Positions 1-10,609 are shown, counted from the first letter of the stretch. The stretch is DNA of 64,000 bases from an uncultured Aquimarina sp. (GCA_947500545.1 CANMSO010000004.1:186001-250000), one strand, 5' to 3'. Numbers and translations: made by a program. The notes: generated by a model from the letters alone, not told the origin.

Positions 1-1368
1 ACCCACAGCATCTTTAATTCCTCCTTCTACAAATTTGACTTCGTATGTGGTATTGGGTAGTAATGTCTCTTTTGGGGCATAATTAACAACTTGATATGAA
101 GTTGTCGTAACATCACCTTTAATTGGGATTCCTCCTAAAGGGCTTACTTGTATTGTTTTATCATTTAAGGTTAGATCGTCTAACGTCTCATTGATTACAA
201 AACCTAGTGTGGTTGTTTGTGGTTGATTTATAGCTCCGGCTATAGGAAAATGATGCCCAACAGTTGGTGGTTTTGTATCCAACCCATCCTGGTGTGCAAA
301 AATTGAAGTTTTATCATCCCCACTAGCCACGAGAATATGTCCAATTGGCATCCATTGGTTATCAATAAATTGAAGAGTTTCATCACTCGATGGAGGAAAG
401 AATTCTTGCTCTATCTCCATTTTTTCAAAATTAAATTTTACCCCTCTGTCAAATCTTCCAGAAAACCCATATTCATCCTGAAAAATCATATAGCGCCCTA
501 GAGTGATTTGATCAGAATGTAAGCTAAACCCTTTTTTTACATTGGTAGGATCACTAATATCAAATCCAACCAAGGCATCTGGACCTTGATTACCGCTCAT
601 AAATACCAAGTAATTTCTCCATAATTGAATCCCGGTACTATATTGTTCATGTGGAATATCACCTCCAAAAGATCCTAAAAACTTAATATTCTTGGGATCT
701 CCAAAATCAAAGACGCTTATATCTCCTGTTTGTGGTGCATAAAAAACATAATTCCCTACTCTTACCACTACATCTGGCAAAGAAACAGTAGCAGGAATAT
801 TACCTAACTTCTCTCCTGTTCTCATATCAAAAACCCGGTTTCCGTCTATAGTATGCGGAAATGTCTCCAGGTTATCAAAGTTAGATTGACCATCTTTTAC
901 GGTAAATAATACATCTGAAGAGGTGACTGGTTTTCTATCCAACATATTAGAAAGATCAAGGTATTTATACCCAGTTCCTTCTACTTCTGGTACAGAGTAT
1001 TCCCTATAAAAGAGATCTCCTCCTAGTTTCCACCATCGGTGACCATTATTTGCAGCGTCACTAAACTGTATTCTTTTTGGTGCTGTGGGATTTGAAAAAT
1101 CCCAAACACTTGTTCCTGCCTGACCATTCATAAAAAAATAATTACGATGGTAGGTACTAATTCTATCTCCTTCAGGAAAATTAGCCAAAAATGTTCCTGC
1201 AGGCCAGGTTTGTGTGGTCATTTTAGGCCCTGCGGTTCCGTCATAAATTTGACTAACTGATTTTGCTATAAGTCCTAAAGATATAAATGTAGCAAGTGCA
1301 TATAATATAAGAAGATTATTTTTCTTAATATATGCTAGCCCAGACTTCTTGTGCTCTATTGGTTTCAT
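1..1368 (-). CDS. Secreted beta-propeller (LVIVD-like) protein, 3' end outside window
   Basis: The frame is open for 456 codons from an ATG at 1368 down to base 1, so the C-terminus lies off the left edge. The protein has an N-terminal hydrophobic helix (about residues 17-38) followed by repeated blade-like strands with 'VWDFSNP', 'VFDFGDP' and 'GFDISDP' motifs. This pattern is typical of LVIVD or beta-propeller surface proteins. From about residue 395 ('KPPTVGHHFPIAG') it looks like an SbsA-type Ig-like domain. It lies downstream of, and in the same direction as, the cellulase genes, so a role in surface polysaccharide handling is possible but is only inferred from position. Confidence 0.7.
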   Translation of the reverse strand, partial: MKPIEHKKSGLAYIKKNNLLILYALATFISLGLIAKSVSQIYDGTAGPKMTTQTWPAGTFLANFPEGDRISTYHRNYFFMNGQAGTSVWDFSNPTAPKRIQFSDAANNGHRWWKLGGDLFYREYSVPEVEGTGYKYLDLSNMLDRKPVTSSDVLFTVKDGQSNFDNLETFPHTIDGNRVFDMRTGEKLGNIPATVSLPDVVVRVGNYVFYAPQTGDISVFDFGDPKNIKFLGSFGGDIPHEQYSTGIQLWRNYLVFMSGNQGPDALVGFDISDPTNVKKGFSLHSDQITLGRYMIFQDEYGFSGRFDRGVKFNFEKMEIEQEFFPPSSDETLQFIDNQWMPIGHILVASGDDKTSIFAHQDGLDTKPPTVGHHFPIAGAINQPQTTTLGFVINETLDDLTLNDKTIQVSPLGGIPIKGDVTTTSYQVVNYAPKETLLPNTTYEVKFVEGGIKDAVG

Positions 1369-1441
1369 GAGTAGTAAGCTGTGAGTTTGTTGTAGATTTG
1401 TAGGTTTACTATTTTCTTGTTTTAGAAAAAGTTTAAAAGAA

Positions 1442-1470
1442 GGAAGCCATTGTTTGAAGCGATAGCTTCC
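1442..1470 (-). terminator. Rho-independent terminator after GH5 gene
   Basis: GGAAGC (1442-1447) pairs with GCTTCC (1465-1470). Read on the minus strand, the stem is followed by a T-rich run (plus-strand A-rich 1433-1441). It sits 25 bp past the GH5 stop codon. Confidence 0.55.
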
Positions 1471-1494
1471 CTCGTATATCTATTTGGTTAAGAG

Positions 1495-3876
1495 TTAATT
1501 CTTAATAATCTTTAATGTTTTTATCTTTCCTCTATTATTAAGCCTAACAAAGTATATTCCTGATGGAATATCTGCAGTATTTAATTCTACACGTTTTACT
1601 TTTGATTGTACTTGAATAGTTTTTACTACATTTCCTGTAAGACTAACAATATCAACTTGAGTACCATTTAAAAGTTCGGTCCCAGCAATAATTAATTTAT
1701 CCTGAACCGGATTAGTTAGTGCCTGAACACTTAATGTATTCGAAGTATTTGTACAATTAGGAGCACTAGTACTATTACTAAAATAAATAGTGAAATTGCT
1801 ATCTGTAGAGACCAAAACAAAGTTATCGCCATCAAGAGCAGGGTAATAAGAACCATCAAAATTAGGAAAACCAGTACCAGAAAGGGTTATCTTTGGTTGT
1901 GCTGCATTAAAATTTTGACTAGTAATATTACTCAATAAATTGTTCCACCAGCTTGGCTCACCATTATTGGTATTCATTGACAATTGCCATAGTCCATTAT
2001 TTGCCAGATCCCAATTGATTGTAAAATTAGTTACATTACTTAAATCAGGACCACTAGTACCCAGCACATATATTTGTGTATAAGATACATTATTAATGGT
2101 TGGTAATGGATTAGCCAATGGAGCTCCAAAACTACAATCCCCTCCTCCAGTAGTTGGTTCTGTAATATTAATTGTAACTGAAGCTGTATCCGAGACTCCG
2201 GCAGTATTAGCAACGGTTAAAGTAGCTATATAATCTCCTGCAGTTGCATATTCATGAGCTATAGTAATTCCACTACCAGTAGAACCGTCACCAAAATCCC
2301 AGCTATATGTTAGCGTACTTCCGTTTGATATTGTAGATCCCGATGCATCAAAAGTGATTGTTGCTGGTGCAGTTCCTGTAGTAGCATCTGTAACAAGATC
2401 TGCAGTAGCAATTGGCGTTGAAGTATCTGTAACAGTAATTGTAATTGTTTCGGTATCGCTTAATGATCCATCACTAACTGTTAATATTACCACGTACTGC
2501 CCGACAGTGTTAAAAACATGAGAAATACCGACTCCCGTTGCTGTAGTATTATCGCCAAAATTCCATGAATAGGTTAAACTATCTCCGTCGGGATCAGAAG
2601 AAGTTGATGCATTAAATTGAACAGTCAAGGGAGCATCTCCCGATGTTATATTTGATGTAAATCTTGCTACTGGAGGTTGGTTAGCATTACCACCAATAAC
2701 ATTCGGAATTAATGGTGCAAAATGTGGTTTCAGCACATCCATTTTCCATTGATTAACAGTTGACCAATCATCGGCAAGAATTCCGCCAGTATCCCCTGAG
2801 TTAGGATTCATAGTCCAAAAGGTCCATGAATAAATATCACCCATAAAATTTGTCCACTCTGTAAACCATGTGTAGGCAATACCTCCAAAAGCATCTTGAT
2901 CTTTGATTCCGAATTCTCCAATAAATAATGGAGAAGTACCTTCTTCGTATAAATAGTGGAAATTATCTTTCCATATCCCAGGCATATTCTGCGGGAAATC
3001 TGAAGCCGTAAACCAATCTTGCGGAGCTACTTCTGGCCCATATTCATGTGCAGAATACATTAATTTACTAGGATCAGAGAGTTGGATAGGGTATTTCTTC
3101 GCTCCCATTAATTGACCTCCCCACCAATATGAATTTCCTTCAAACTCTCCTACACCTTCAACAATAATTAATACATTTGGATTTATCTTTAGAATTTCAT
3201 TCCCACAACGTTCTGCTGCTTTATTCCAATCGGTCGCAGGGTTACTATTACCCCATGATGATCCATGCGGTTCATTATTAAGATCCATACCTACTACTGC
3301 AGAAAAATCTTTATATCGGTTGGCTATAAAAACCCAATCATCAATCCATCTTTGTTCAGAATACTGATCTGTATACCAAACTGCTTCATTTAAAAAACCA
3401 TCTGCCGCTCTGGAATGGTTATCAAGAACAATTTTAATATCATTCTCCTGACACCATTGCACCAAAATATCCATTAGCTCAATTGGTTTATTAATCTTTG
3501 ATTCTTCTTCGTTCATAGGAGAGATTCCTGTGTAAGGGTCCGTACCAAAAGAATTAATATTAATTGTAGCTCCAGGATTCAACATTTCATTACACCAAGG
3601 AACTCTAATCGTATTAAAACCAAGATCTTTGATTTGTTGTAGAACACTTTTCATATCTCTCGTCCAGAGCCCATGAGGGCTATAAAGCGAGGTTTCAAAC
3701 CCGAACCAGTTAACTCCGGTAAGACGTACTTCTTTACCTGTTGTATCGAATAATTTGTTTCCGTTAACTGTTAGAAAATTTTGTTGCTGAGCAAATGTTT
3801 TGGTAACCGAACCAAAAACAAGTAGTACCATTAGTACAGTTGATAATTGCTTAATATTTCTGATTGTATTTTTCAT
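1495..3876 (-). CDS. GH5 endoglucanase, PKD x2, T9SS-exported
   Basis: The 793-residue protein has a signal peptide (residues 1-30, ending 'TFAQ'). A GH5 (cellulase-fold) catalytic domain follows at about 35-390. The 'DLNNEPH' motif supplies the acid/base E202, and 'FIGEFG' supplies the nucleophile E321. Two PKD domains lie at about 400-485 and 490-575. A Cys-bounded module at about 580-715 is shared with the neighbouring GH9-GH48 protein. The C-terminal ~70 residues form a T9SS type A sorting domain ending 'GKIKTLKIIKN'. The likely role is secreted or surface beta-1,4-glucan endohydrolysis; exact specificity cannot be read from sequence. A strong terminator separates it from the upstream gene, so it probably has its own promoter. 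Confidence 0.9.
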   Translation of the reverse strand: MKNTIRNIKQLSTVLMVLLVFGSVTKTFAQQQNFLTVNGNKLFDTTGKEVRLTGVNWFGFETSLYSPHGLWTRDMKSVLQQIKDLGFNTIRVPWCNEMLNPGATININSFGTDPYTGISPMNEEESKINKPIELMDILVQWCQENDIKIVLDNHSRAADGFLNEAVWYTDQYSEQRWIDDWVFIANRYKDFSAVVGMDLNNEPHGSSWGNSNPATDWNKAAERCGNEILKINPNVLIIVEGVGEFEGNSYWWGGQLMGAKKYPIQLSDPSKLMYSAHEYGPEVAPQDWFTASDFPQNMPGIWKDNFHYLYEEGTSPLFIGEFGIKDQDAFGGIAYTWFTEWTNFMGDIYSWTFWTMNPNSGDTGGILADDWSTVNQWKMDVLKPHFAPLIPNVIGGNANQPPVARFTSNITSGDAPLTVQFNASTSSDPDGDSLTYSWNFGDNTTATGVGISHVFNTVGQYVVILTVSDGSLSDTETITITVTDTSTPIATADLVTDATTGTAPATITFDASGSTISNGSTLTYSWDFGDGSTGSGITIAHEYATAGDYIATLTVANTAGVSDTASVTINITEPTTGGGDCSFGAPLANPLPTINNVSYTQIYVLGTSGPDLSNVTNFTINWDLANNGLWQLSMNTNNGEPSWWNNLLSNITSQNFNAAQPKITLSGTGFPNFDGSYYPALDGDNFVLVSTDSNFTIYFSNSTSAPNCTNTSNTLSVQALTNPVQDKLIIAGTELLNGTQVDIVSLTGNVVKTIQVQSKVKRVELNTADIPSGIYFVRLNNRGKIKTLKIIKN

Positions 3877-3892
3877 TTCATTCTAATAAATT

Positions 3893-3920
3893 AAAAGAGA
3901 GGGGAGCACCCCTCTCTTTT
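3893..3920 (-). terminator. Strong terminator between GH9-GH48 and GH5 genes
   Basis: A perfect 12-bp stem pairs AAAAGAGAGGGG (3893-3904) with CCCCTCTCTTTT (3909-3920) around a 4-base loop. It is followed by T/A-rich sequence on the minus strand. It lies 12 bp after the stop codon of the 2106-residue cellulase. Confidence 0.85.
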
Positions 3921-3932
3921 GTTAATTAAAAA

Positions 3933-6900
3933 TTATCTGCTAATAACCACTTTCTTTCTGGACACCTCTTTTGAAGTGAAGTCCAAAGTTTCTAAAACGT
4001 ATATTCCAGAAGGCAATCCTTCTACAGAAATACGAGTTTGTATCTGACTTTTATTTTTTAGATTTTTAATTCTAACAACATTACCTGTTAAATCTATAAG
4101 TCGCATTCGAACATTACCAACTTGATTGTTAACTTTACTCTTACTTGCCGATACATTAATGAAATTTACTGCTGGATTAGGACTAACCAAGACATCAAAT
4201 TCTTTTTCAGCAGCCAAAGGCGTAGTAGTATCATTACCAAAGAAAAATCCATACTCTGCATTTGCGAGTGCAATTTCTATTTGTGCCCAACTTCTGTGAT
4301 AACGTTGTGTAAAATCTTGTCCAGCATTATACGCTGTTTCTAATCTAGAAAACTCTGGATCATCTTTATACTTAGAGCGAATGTCTAAAAATGATACTCC
4401 AGGCTTAATTTCATCGCCATTTGCCATAGTACCTGAAAAACCATTAGGAATATGGACTTCCTCTTCAAAAATCCTTTTGAAATCTCCTCTATCTTCTGGA
4501 GAAGAAAGTCCTTTATCATCTCTGTATGTATTCCACATTCTGTCTAACACCTCTTTTGCCAAAATTCTAGCATCATCATCAAGTGTTCCGTGTTTTTGGG
4601 TTGCAGCAGCATAATAAATAAGTGCTTTTGCCATAGATGCAGCTACTCCAAGATCTTTACCATAATCGGTAACCGTAACACTAAGATTGCTGTTTGTACT
4701 AGGGCTATTAGGATTCCATGTTTCTGGTTCTCCAGACCACTCAAGAGTCGCTGGAATTTCGAAGTCATTATTTCCAATAAGTCTTACTTCACTTTTTACC
4801 CATGTGGTCCATTTGTCCATTAGATTTTTGGCCATTGGGTCGTTGGTTATGTAGTAGTATTCTGCAACACGTTCCATAGACCAAGCTTGCCATCCAAACC
4901 ATGTTCCACTACCTGGGTCATGATATACAGGATCTGTGTCAAAAGCCATATCATAGAATGTAGATTTACCTGCTGGATATGGGCTATAATCACCGTTCCA
5001 ACTATTAGTCGCTCCACCTGCTATAGCTCCTTCTTTGGATTGTAACCAAGTATAAAACTCCATTTGTCGTTTCAGACTTTCGTTCCAGTCTCTTTCTCCG
5101 TTTTGAGATTTTGGTTTCAACTCATCTACTTGAGTAAGAGCGTAGGCAGCCACTGGATTTTGATATCCAAAATGACAATGACTAGAGCTGATTCTAAAAG
5201 CCCATTGTGAAGCAGGATCTGCAGAACCACCCCAAGACATGTACCACGACATTAAGTAATGTGCACTGTCATAGCCTGTTCCTGCTCCGCTTGTTGAGCT
5301 TTGTACTCCTAGAGGTTTAAAATATTTGTCAAACATTGAAAGTCTTAAATAATCTCCCATTTTGGATGCTTTATCCAAATCAAGATTACCTAAACTAGCT
5401 CCTTGCTCTTTTGCATATACCTGAGCCCAGTACATTGCCTGTACCGCTCTGGCATCTGCATCTGGAGCACTAGTGTACCTCCATTGCTTTGCATAGTTTT
5501 GATCTTCAATAAATAATGGCAAGAATCCATTGGCTCCTCCCCAATCAAAGCTTTCCCATGATGGATGCGGTACTGTTTCAAAAACAGATTCTTGCTCTCC
5601 TCTTTGGAATGTATTGATATAAGAAGGTGTACTTATGCCATCTCCTCGGTTTCCATATCCGTAAAAATTATCGTTATCCAACAACCAATGCATTTGATAA
5701 ATATCAGGGCCATATGTAGCCGTTAAATCTGGTGATACCGGATCCGAACCTACTGGTGCATTAAAATCTAATGGTGCTGGATAATTACTTGGCAATGGAA
5801 ATTCACTCGCGTAAGCCGCTGGTGAAGAAGCATTATATGCAGCATTTGTAGGCTGATCCGCTGTAGTAGGAATAATAAATTGCTCTATTTTATTCCATAC
5901 ATTATTTAAAGGAGTCCAATCATTCGTAATCCTACCGTTCATAACTTCTAACCATAACCAGTATGAATACAACTCACTTGTAGATTCATGCCCATAATCT
6001 GGTGCTTCTACAATTAAAGTTTCTATAGAGTGATGTGGAGATCCATCTGCGCTAAAATATCCATTCGCAGGATCATAAAATTTATTCCTGATTTCAATAA
6101 ATCGATCAATATATTCATTATCTCCCGTTGGTGGATTTATAATAATATCGCCGTCTGTGACTTTAATTGTTATCTTGGCCTGATCTTCACCCCCATTATT
6201 ATCGCTTACAGTAAGTGTTACCTCGTAATCTCCTATTGTTTCAAAGGTATTTTCAACAGTAACACCATCGCCAGTATTTCCATCTGCAAAATCCCAGCTA
6301 TACGTTAATGCATCTGCATCTGCATCTGTAGATCCTGAGGCATCAAAAGTTACTACTAATGGGATTTCACCAGAAATAGGAGTTGCCGAAATATCTGCAA
6401 CGGGATTAGTATTACCCCCTCCTGTATCTCCGCAATCGGGAGCTGTTGTAATTGTACTAAAATAAAGTGTAAAACCTCCTGTTTTAGATACTAATACAAA
6501 ATTACCTCCATCAACAGTTGCCCAATAAGAGCCATCTAATCCTGTAAATCCAGAATTTGATATTGTTATCTCTGGTTGTGCAGCATTAAAGTTTTGCGTA
6601 ACCTTTGGTAAGAAATCGTTCCAATAACTAGGATTACCATCACTGGTATTCATTGAGAATTGATAGAGACCATTATTTGTCAAATCCCAATTGATTGTAA
6701 AATTGGTTACATTATCCAGGTTGGGGCCTCCCGTACCTAGAACAAAAACATTCTCAAATTGTGTATTTACTGCTGGTAATGCAGTTGTGATAGGTGTTCC
6801 AAAAGAACAATCTCCAACAGTGCCAACAGGGTTTCTAACTACTTCAATAGTATTAGAAAGATCAAATTCACCAGATAGCGCTGATAGATTTGTTCCTGCT

Positions 6901-9900
6901 GAAAGTCCAGTGATTTCTCCATTATAACTTATGTTGTAAATAAAACAACTTCCAACTCCAGCACCATCAAAATTTACTTCATCTGGCATTGCAGGAAGCC
7001 CGAGAATATTTTGTTCACTGTCAGTAACGATCCATTGGTTAGTATCTCCCACATTTCCAGTTAACGTAACTCCAGATACGTTATCTGCAATATCATCTCC
7101 AACGGTAAAAACAAATGGCCCTCCTGTTATAGTTCCTCCATTTACTAAAGGATCTGTAGTTCCTCCTTCACAGTTTGGAGCCGTAGTGGTAGTACTAAAA
7201 TAAATCGTAAATCCGCCTGTTTTAGAAACTAGCACAAAATTACCCGAATCTACGGTTGCCCAGTAATCACCATCTAATCCTGTAAATCCTGAACCCGTAA
7301 TTGCTATTTCTGGTTGAGCAGTATTAAAATTTTGCGTAACCTTTGGCAAAAAGTCATTCCAGTAACCCGGGTTACCATCATTGGTGTTCATTGAGAATTG
7401 ATACAGGCCATTATTTGCCAAATCCCAATTGATTGTAAAATTGGTTACATTATCCAAATTAGGTCCTCCATTTCCTAAAACAAAAATATTTTCAAAAGCA
7501 GTATTTATAGATGGTAAGGCATTAGATATTGGTGTCCCAAAAGAACAATCTGCAACAGTTCCATCAGTAACATTAATTGTTTTTGAGATTGCATCAGTTT
7601 TTCCTCCGGTATTAGTTACAGTAAGCGTTACTGTAAATTGCCCTATTTCTGTATATGTCGATGAAGTGGTCACAGTATTTGCTGTATTTCCATTCCCCAA
7701 ATCCCAACTATAGGTAAGATTTCCTCCTGCAGGATCTGATGACCCCGAAGCATCAAGAGTAACTTCTAATGGTGCCACTCCTGAATCTGGAGTTGCAGTA
7801 AACGAAGCTACAGGGCTTCCATCGGTAACATTGATCGTTGTAGTCTTTGTTCCGGTTTTACTACCATCACTTACAGTAAGTGTTGCGGTATATTCTCCAA
7901 TTGTAGCATATTCATGATCTATAGTTACTCCTGCTCCAGAAGTACCATCTCCAAAATCCCAAGCATACGTTAAAGCATCTCCATTTTCATCCGAAGATGT
8001 TGAAGCATCAAAACTAACAGTTACCGGAGCGATACCTGTTGTTGGTGTAGCCGTAAAATTGGCTATTGGAGCAATATTACCGTCCTCTACTGTAATCGTC
8101 TTACTAACTTCTGAAGAGATATTTTCGCCATCGCTTACCGTTAGCGTCACTAAATATGATCCAGGTTCTGAATATGTAGTTGAAGGATTTACATCCAGAG
8201 AAGTTTCACCATTTCCAAAATTCCAGTTATAGGACAATACATCGCCGTTAGGATCTGATGATCCTGAAGCATCAAACAATACATCTAAAGGTGCCGTACC
8301 CGATTCTGGAGTAGCTGTAAAAGAAGCACTAGGTGTATTACCTCCCCCAGGTTCGTTACCAAACACCAAAATTCCATTATCATATACCGGAATATTAGTG
8401 CTTTCTGTAGCTGAAGAGCCATTTATCCCTTGAGCAGACCAATCATTAGAAGTATCGTAAGGGATTCCATTTTGCACTCTAATATTAATTTGAGTTTCGG
8501 TTCTAAATGCAGGGTCTCCTGTTGGAGCTATGGATGGAAGATTTATTATTTCAGCATAATAAACACTTCCTCCTGCTGGCTTAACAGTCATTGTAGCACC
8601 ACCGCCTATACCGTTAAGTGATATATCATAATCTGCAATTGTTTTTCCTGCGGCAATTCCTTCGGCTATATCAAAATAATATCTGTAGCTAAGTTTATCT
8701 GTTTCTCTTGCAGGCCAGGCAGTTCTATTCTGAATATTTACACTGATTGTTGAACCAAAGTTATTATTACTATTAAATTTTGAAAAGGAACGAATTTCTG
8801 CTCTGCTAGGAACTTCATCAATAGGGAAATTTGCCAATGGATTTCCTCCAAATTCTCCATACATTCTTGCCAATACTCCTGTTATACAGGCGTTATAATC
8901 ACAAGCCACTTCATTTGCGATAAATTCTCCTCGATCATCTTCAAAATTATCATTGCCAGGCTCTTTAGGGCCTCCAACCACCGCTCCATACAAAACGTGA
9001 CTAGCTACCGTTGGTGGACCACTATCGCTATTGGTCCAGTTACCACTATTACCTCTATGGTGTGGATCGTTGGCTGGGTTGTTACCAAAGCCATTCATAA
9101 AACTCCTGTTGATAGGATTATCTCCTAAAGCGTAGTCTACCATCCTTTTAGCAAAACCAGTATATCTAGCTTTTTTGACAGGATCGGTAGTTACCTTGTC
9201 TCCGTAAATAAGCGCTAATAAAGATTGATTGGAAGCGTACCGAATGGTTCCCCATGGGCGTAAATGAGGTAACCCACCAGGTGTTGTAGGAACTGACTCA
9301 CCATTTACATTATGAGCAAAATAATCCAGATTACGCTCAATATCTTGCACATATCTATCTTTTCCCGTAATCTGAGCTAATAACAAATAACAACCATAGG
9401 CTTTATCATCCCAAGAAAAAGCTTCTTTGTATTTGGAGATAGCACTCTGACCTTCTTTTTGTAGGTTGTCATATTCTATTTCTGCTTTCGTAAGATATTG
9501 CGGATCATTGGTGGCTTTATACATCCAAATTGCTCCCCATACTATTTCATCTTTATAACTACTAAAAGATCTATAAAAACCAGCAGCATCAGTAATAGAA
9601 TTAGAGTACTCTTCTCTGAATTGATCTGCAAAATTATAGAGTTCTTTGGCATGCCTTACTAAGGTTGCGCTATATGCAGGATCCTCATCTTTTAAAAGAA
9701 TACTTACAGCAGCCATTGCGGCTGCCGTTTCGGCTGCTAAATCTGATCCAGGGTTTGCTTCATCTATTTTATACGAAGGACGTTGTCTGGGATATACCTC
9801 TGGAGAACCCCACCACCCATGGTCGATTCCTCCATTACCTACCTGACCATATAGTTCATTAGGGGCTGTATGACATTTAATAAAATAATCTGTGACAAAA

Positions 9901-10253
9901 CGAAGGTTTCTTTTCAAAATGTCTAATTGTCCGGATGCACGATATGCATCTTCATATTCAATCCCTCCCCAGGCGAGTGCGGTAACACTAAAGGCCATTG
10001 GAAAATTAAATTTCACATGATCTCCGGCATCAAACCATCCACCGTTTAGATTCAATCCTACATCTGCTCCATCATTTACTGTAGCATCTGCTCTCCAATT
10101 AACACGATTCCAATCTGGAAGTGGGCCTGATTGTTGTACTTCATAAAAGAAGAGAGATTTTTGGAGCGCTTCTCCATAATTAAATTGTGCTATTAGATTA
10201 GCACAGCACAAGTATAACAGCAATACTGTGCATGATTTCATAAAGTTTTTCAT
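3933..10253 (-). CDS. Bifunctional GH9-CBM3-GH48 cellulase, T9SS-exported
   Basis: The 2106-residue protein has a signal peptide (1-22). A GH9 domain follows (about 24-470; 'GGWFDAGDH' at 71-79 carries the catalytic Asp pair, and the Glu in 'ANEVACDYNA' is the likely acid). A CBM3c-like domain lies at about 482-612 ('WPARETDKLSYRYY'). PKD domains occur at about 640-723, 727-810, 814-896 and 1283-1368. Two Cys-bounded modules (about 902-1028 and 1148-1274) flank a Bacteroidota secreted-protein repeat (about 1035-1145). A GH48 domain spans about 1378-2015 ('EAPDYGHESTSE' is the general-acid region). The end is a T9SS sorting domain. The architecture resembles the GH9-CBM3-GH48 enzyme CelA of Caldicellulosiruptor: GH9 cuts internally and GH48 acts processively from chain ends. 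GH48 is rarely seen in Bacteroidota. Confidence 0.93.
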   Translation of the reverse strand: MKNFMKSCTVLLLYLCCANLIAQFNYGEALQKSLFFYEVQQSGPLPDWNRVNWRADATVNDGADVGLNLNGGWFDAGDHVKFNFPMAFSVTALAWGGIEYEDAYRASGQLDILKRNLRFVTDYFIKCHTAPNELYGQVGNGGIDHGWWGSPEVYPRQRPSYKIDEANPGSDLAAETAAAMAAVSILLKDEDPAYSATLVRHAKELYNFADQFREEYSNSITDAAGFYRSFSSYKDEIVWGAIWMYKATNDPQYLTKAEIEYDNLQKEGQSAISKYKEAFSWDDKAYGCYLLLAQITGKDRYVQDIERNLDYFAHNVNGESVPTTPGGLPHLRPWGTIRYASNQSLLALIYGDKVTTDPVKKARYTGFAKRMVDYALGDNPINRSFMNGFGNNPANDPHHRGNSGNWTNSDSGPPTVASHVLYGAVVGGPKEPGNDNFEDDRGEFIANEVACDYNACITGVLARMYGEFGGNPLANFPIDEVPSRAEIRSFSKFNSNNNFGSTISVNIQNRTAWPARETDKLSYRYYFDIAEGIAAGKTIADYDISLNGIGGGATMTVKPAGGSVYYAEIINLPSIAPTGDPAFRTETQINIRVQNGIPYDTSNDWSAQGINGSSATESTNIPVYDNGILVFGNEPGGGNTPSASFTATPESGTAPLDVLFDASGSSDPNGDVLSYNWNFGNGETSLDVNPSTTYSEPGSYLVTLTVSDGENISSEVSKTITVEDGNIAPIANFTATPTTGIAPVTVSFDASTSSDENGDALTYAWDFGDGTSGAGVTIDHEYATIGEYTATLTVSDGSKTGTKTTTINVTDGSPVASFTATPDSGVAPLEVTLDASGSSDPAGGNLTYSWDLGNGNTANTVTTSSTYTEIGQFTVTLTVTNTGGKTDAISKTINVTDGTVADCSFGTPISNALPSINTAFENIFVLGNGGPNLDNVTNFTINWDLANNGLYQFSMNTNDGNPGYWNDFLPKVTQNFNTAQPEIAITGSGFTGLDGDYWATVDSGNFVLVSKTGGFTIYFSTTTTAPNCEGGTTDPLVNGGTITGGPFVFTVGDDIADNVSGVTLTGNVGDTNQWIVTDSEQNILGLPAMPDEVNFDGAGVGSCFIYNISYNGEITGLSAGTNLSALSGEFDLSNTIEVVRNPVGTVGDCSFGTPITTALPAVNTQFENVFVLGTGGPNLDNVTNFTINWDLTNNGLYQFSMNTSDGNPSYWNDFLPKVTQNFNAAQPEITISNSGFTGLDGSYWATVDGGNFVLVSKTGGFTLYFSTITTAPDCGDTGGGNTNPVADISATPISGEIPLVVTFDASGSTDADADALTYSWDFADGNTGDGVTVENTFETIGDYEVTLTVSDNNGGEDQAKITIKVTDGDIIINPPTGDNEYIDRFIEIRNKFYDPANGYFSADGSPHHSIETLIVEAPDYGHESTSELYSYWLWLEVMNGRITNDWTPLNNVWNKIEQFIIPTTADQPTNAAYNASSPAAYASEFPLPSNYPAPLDFNAPVGSDPVSPDLTATYGPDIYQMHWLLDNDNFYGYGNRGDGISTPSYINTFQRGEQESVFETVPHPSWESFDWGGANGFLPLFIEDQNYAKQWRYTSAPDADARAVQAMYWAQVYAKEQGASLGNLDLDKASKMGDYLRLSMFDKYFKPLGVQSSTSGAGTGYDSAHYLMSWYMSWGGSADPASQWAFRISSSHCHFGYQNPVAAYALTQVDELKPKSQNGERDWNESLKRQMEFYTWLQSKEGAIAGGATNSWNGDYSPYPAGKSTFYDMAFDTDPVYHDPGSGTWFGWQAWSMERVAEYYYITNDPMAKNLMDKWTTWVKSEVRLIGNNDFEIPATLEWSGEPETWNPNSPSTNSNLSVTVTDYGKDLGVAASMAKALIYYAAATQKHGTLDDDARILAKEVLDRMWNTYRDDKGLSSPEDRGDFKRIFEEEVHIPNGFSGTMANGDEIKPGVSFLDIRSKYKDDPEFSRLETAYNAGQDFTQRYHRSWAQIEIALANAEYGFFFGNDTTTPLAAEKEFDVLVSPNPAVNFINVSASKSKVNNQVGNVRMRLIDLTGNVVRIKNLKNKSQIQTRISVEGLPSGIYVLETLDFTSKEVSRKKVVISR

Positions 10254-10609
10254 GAGTTTGTGTGATTTAAGTTTGTTTCTATCGAGGTTACCTTCCCTTC
10301 AAATTTAGATAGCGAAGTAGAAATACAGTGTAACATATACTGCACGTCGTAGAACATTTGTTGCAATTTTGCCTGGTTAGTATTAGAAGTCATTTTTAAA
10401 TTTTTCTTTAGTATTAGATTTTTTAAGCTTAACCAATATTATTCGTGTTAAATCATTCATTATGAAATGAATAGTGAATGATTTTATGTCTTTAGTTAGT
10501 ATAGGGTGCCCGTTAAGTGCTAACAAACTCAATCTGCCACATATTGAATCTTCTATTGGAGCTCAAAAAATGACACTTATGATTACTTTTCAGACACCCA
10601 TCTTTTACT
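10254..10609. other. Intergenic region between two glycanase genes
   Basis: This 356-bp A/T-rich stretch holds the promoter region of the GH9-GH48 gene. It also holds one clear hairpin, AAATCATTCA (10450-10459) with TGAATGATTT (10475-10484), which has no T-run on either side. I see no ORF or RNA gene in it. Confidence 0.5.

Noticed and set aside
4122..9862. Plus-strand open frames inside the GH9-GH48 gene
   Set aside because: Antisense shadows of the repetitive multidomain coding sequence; none has a domain or a plausible leader.
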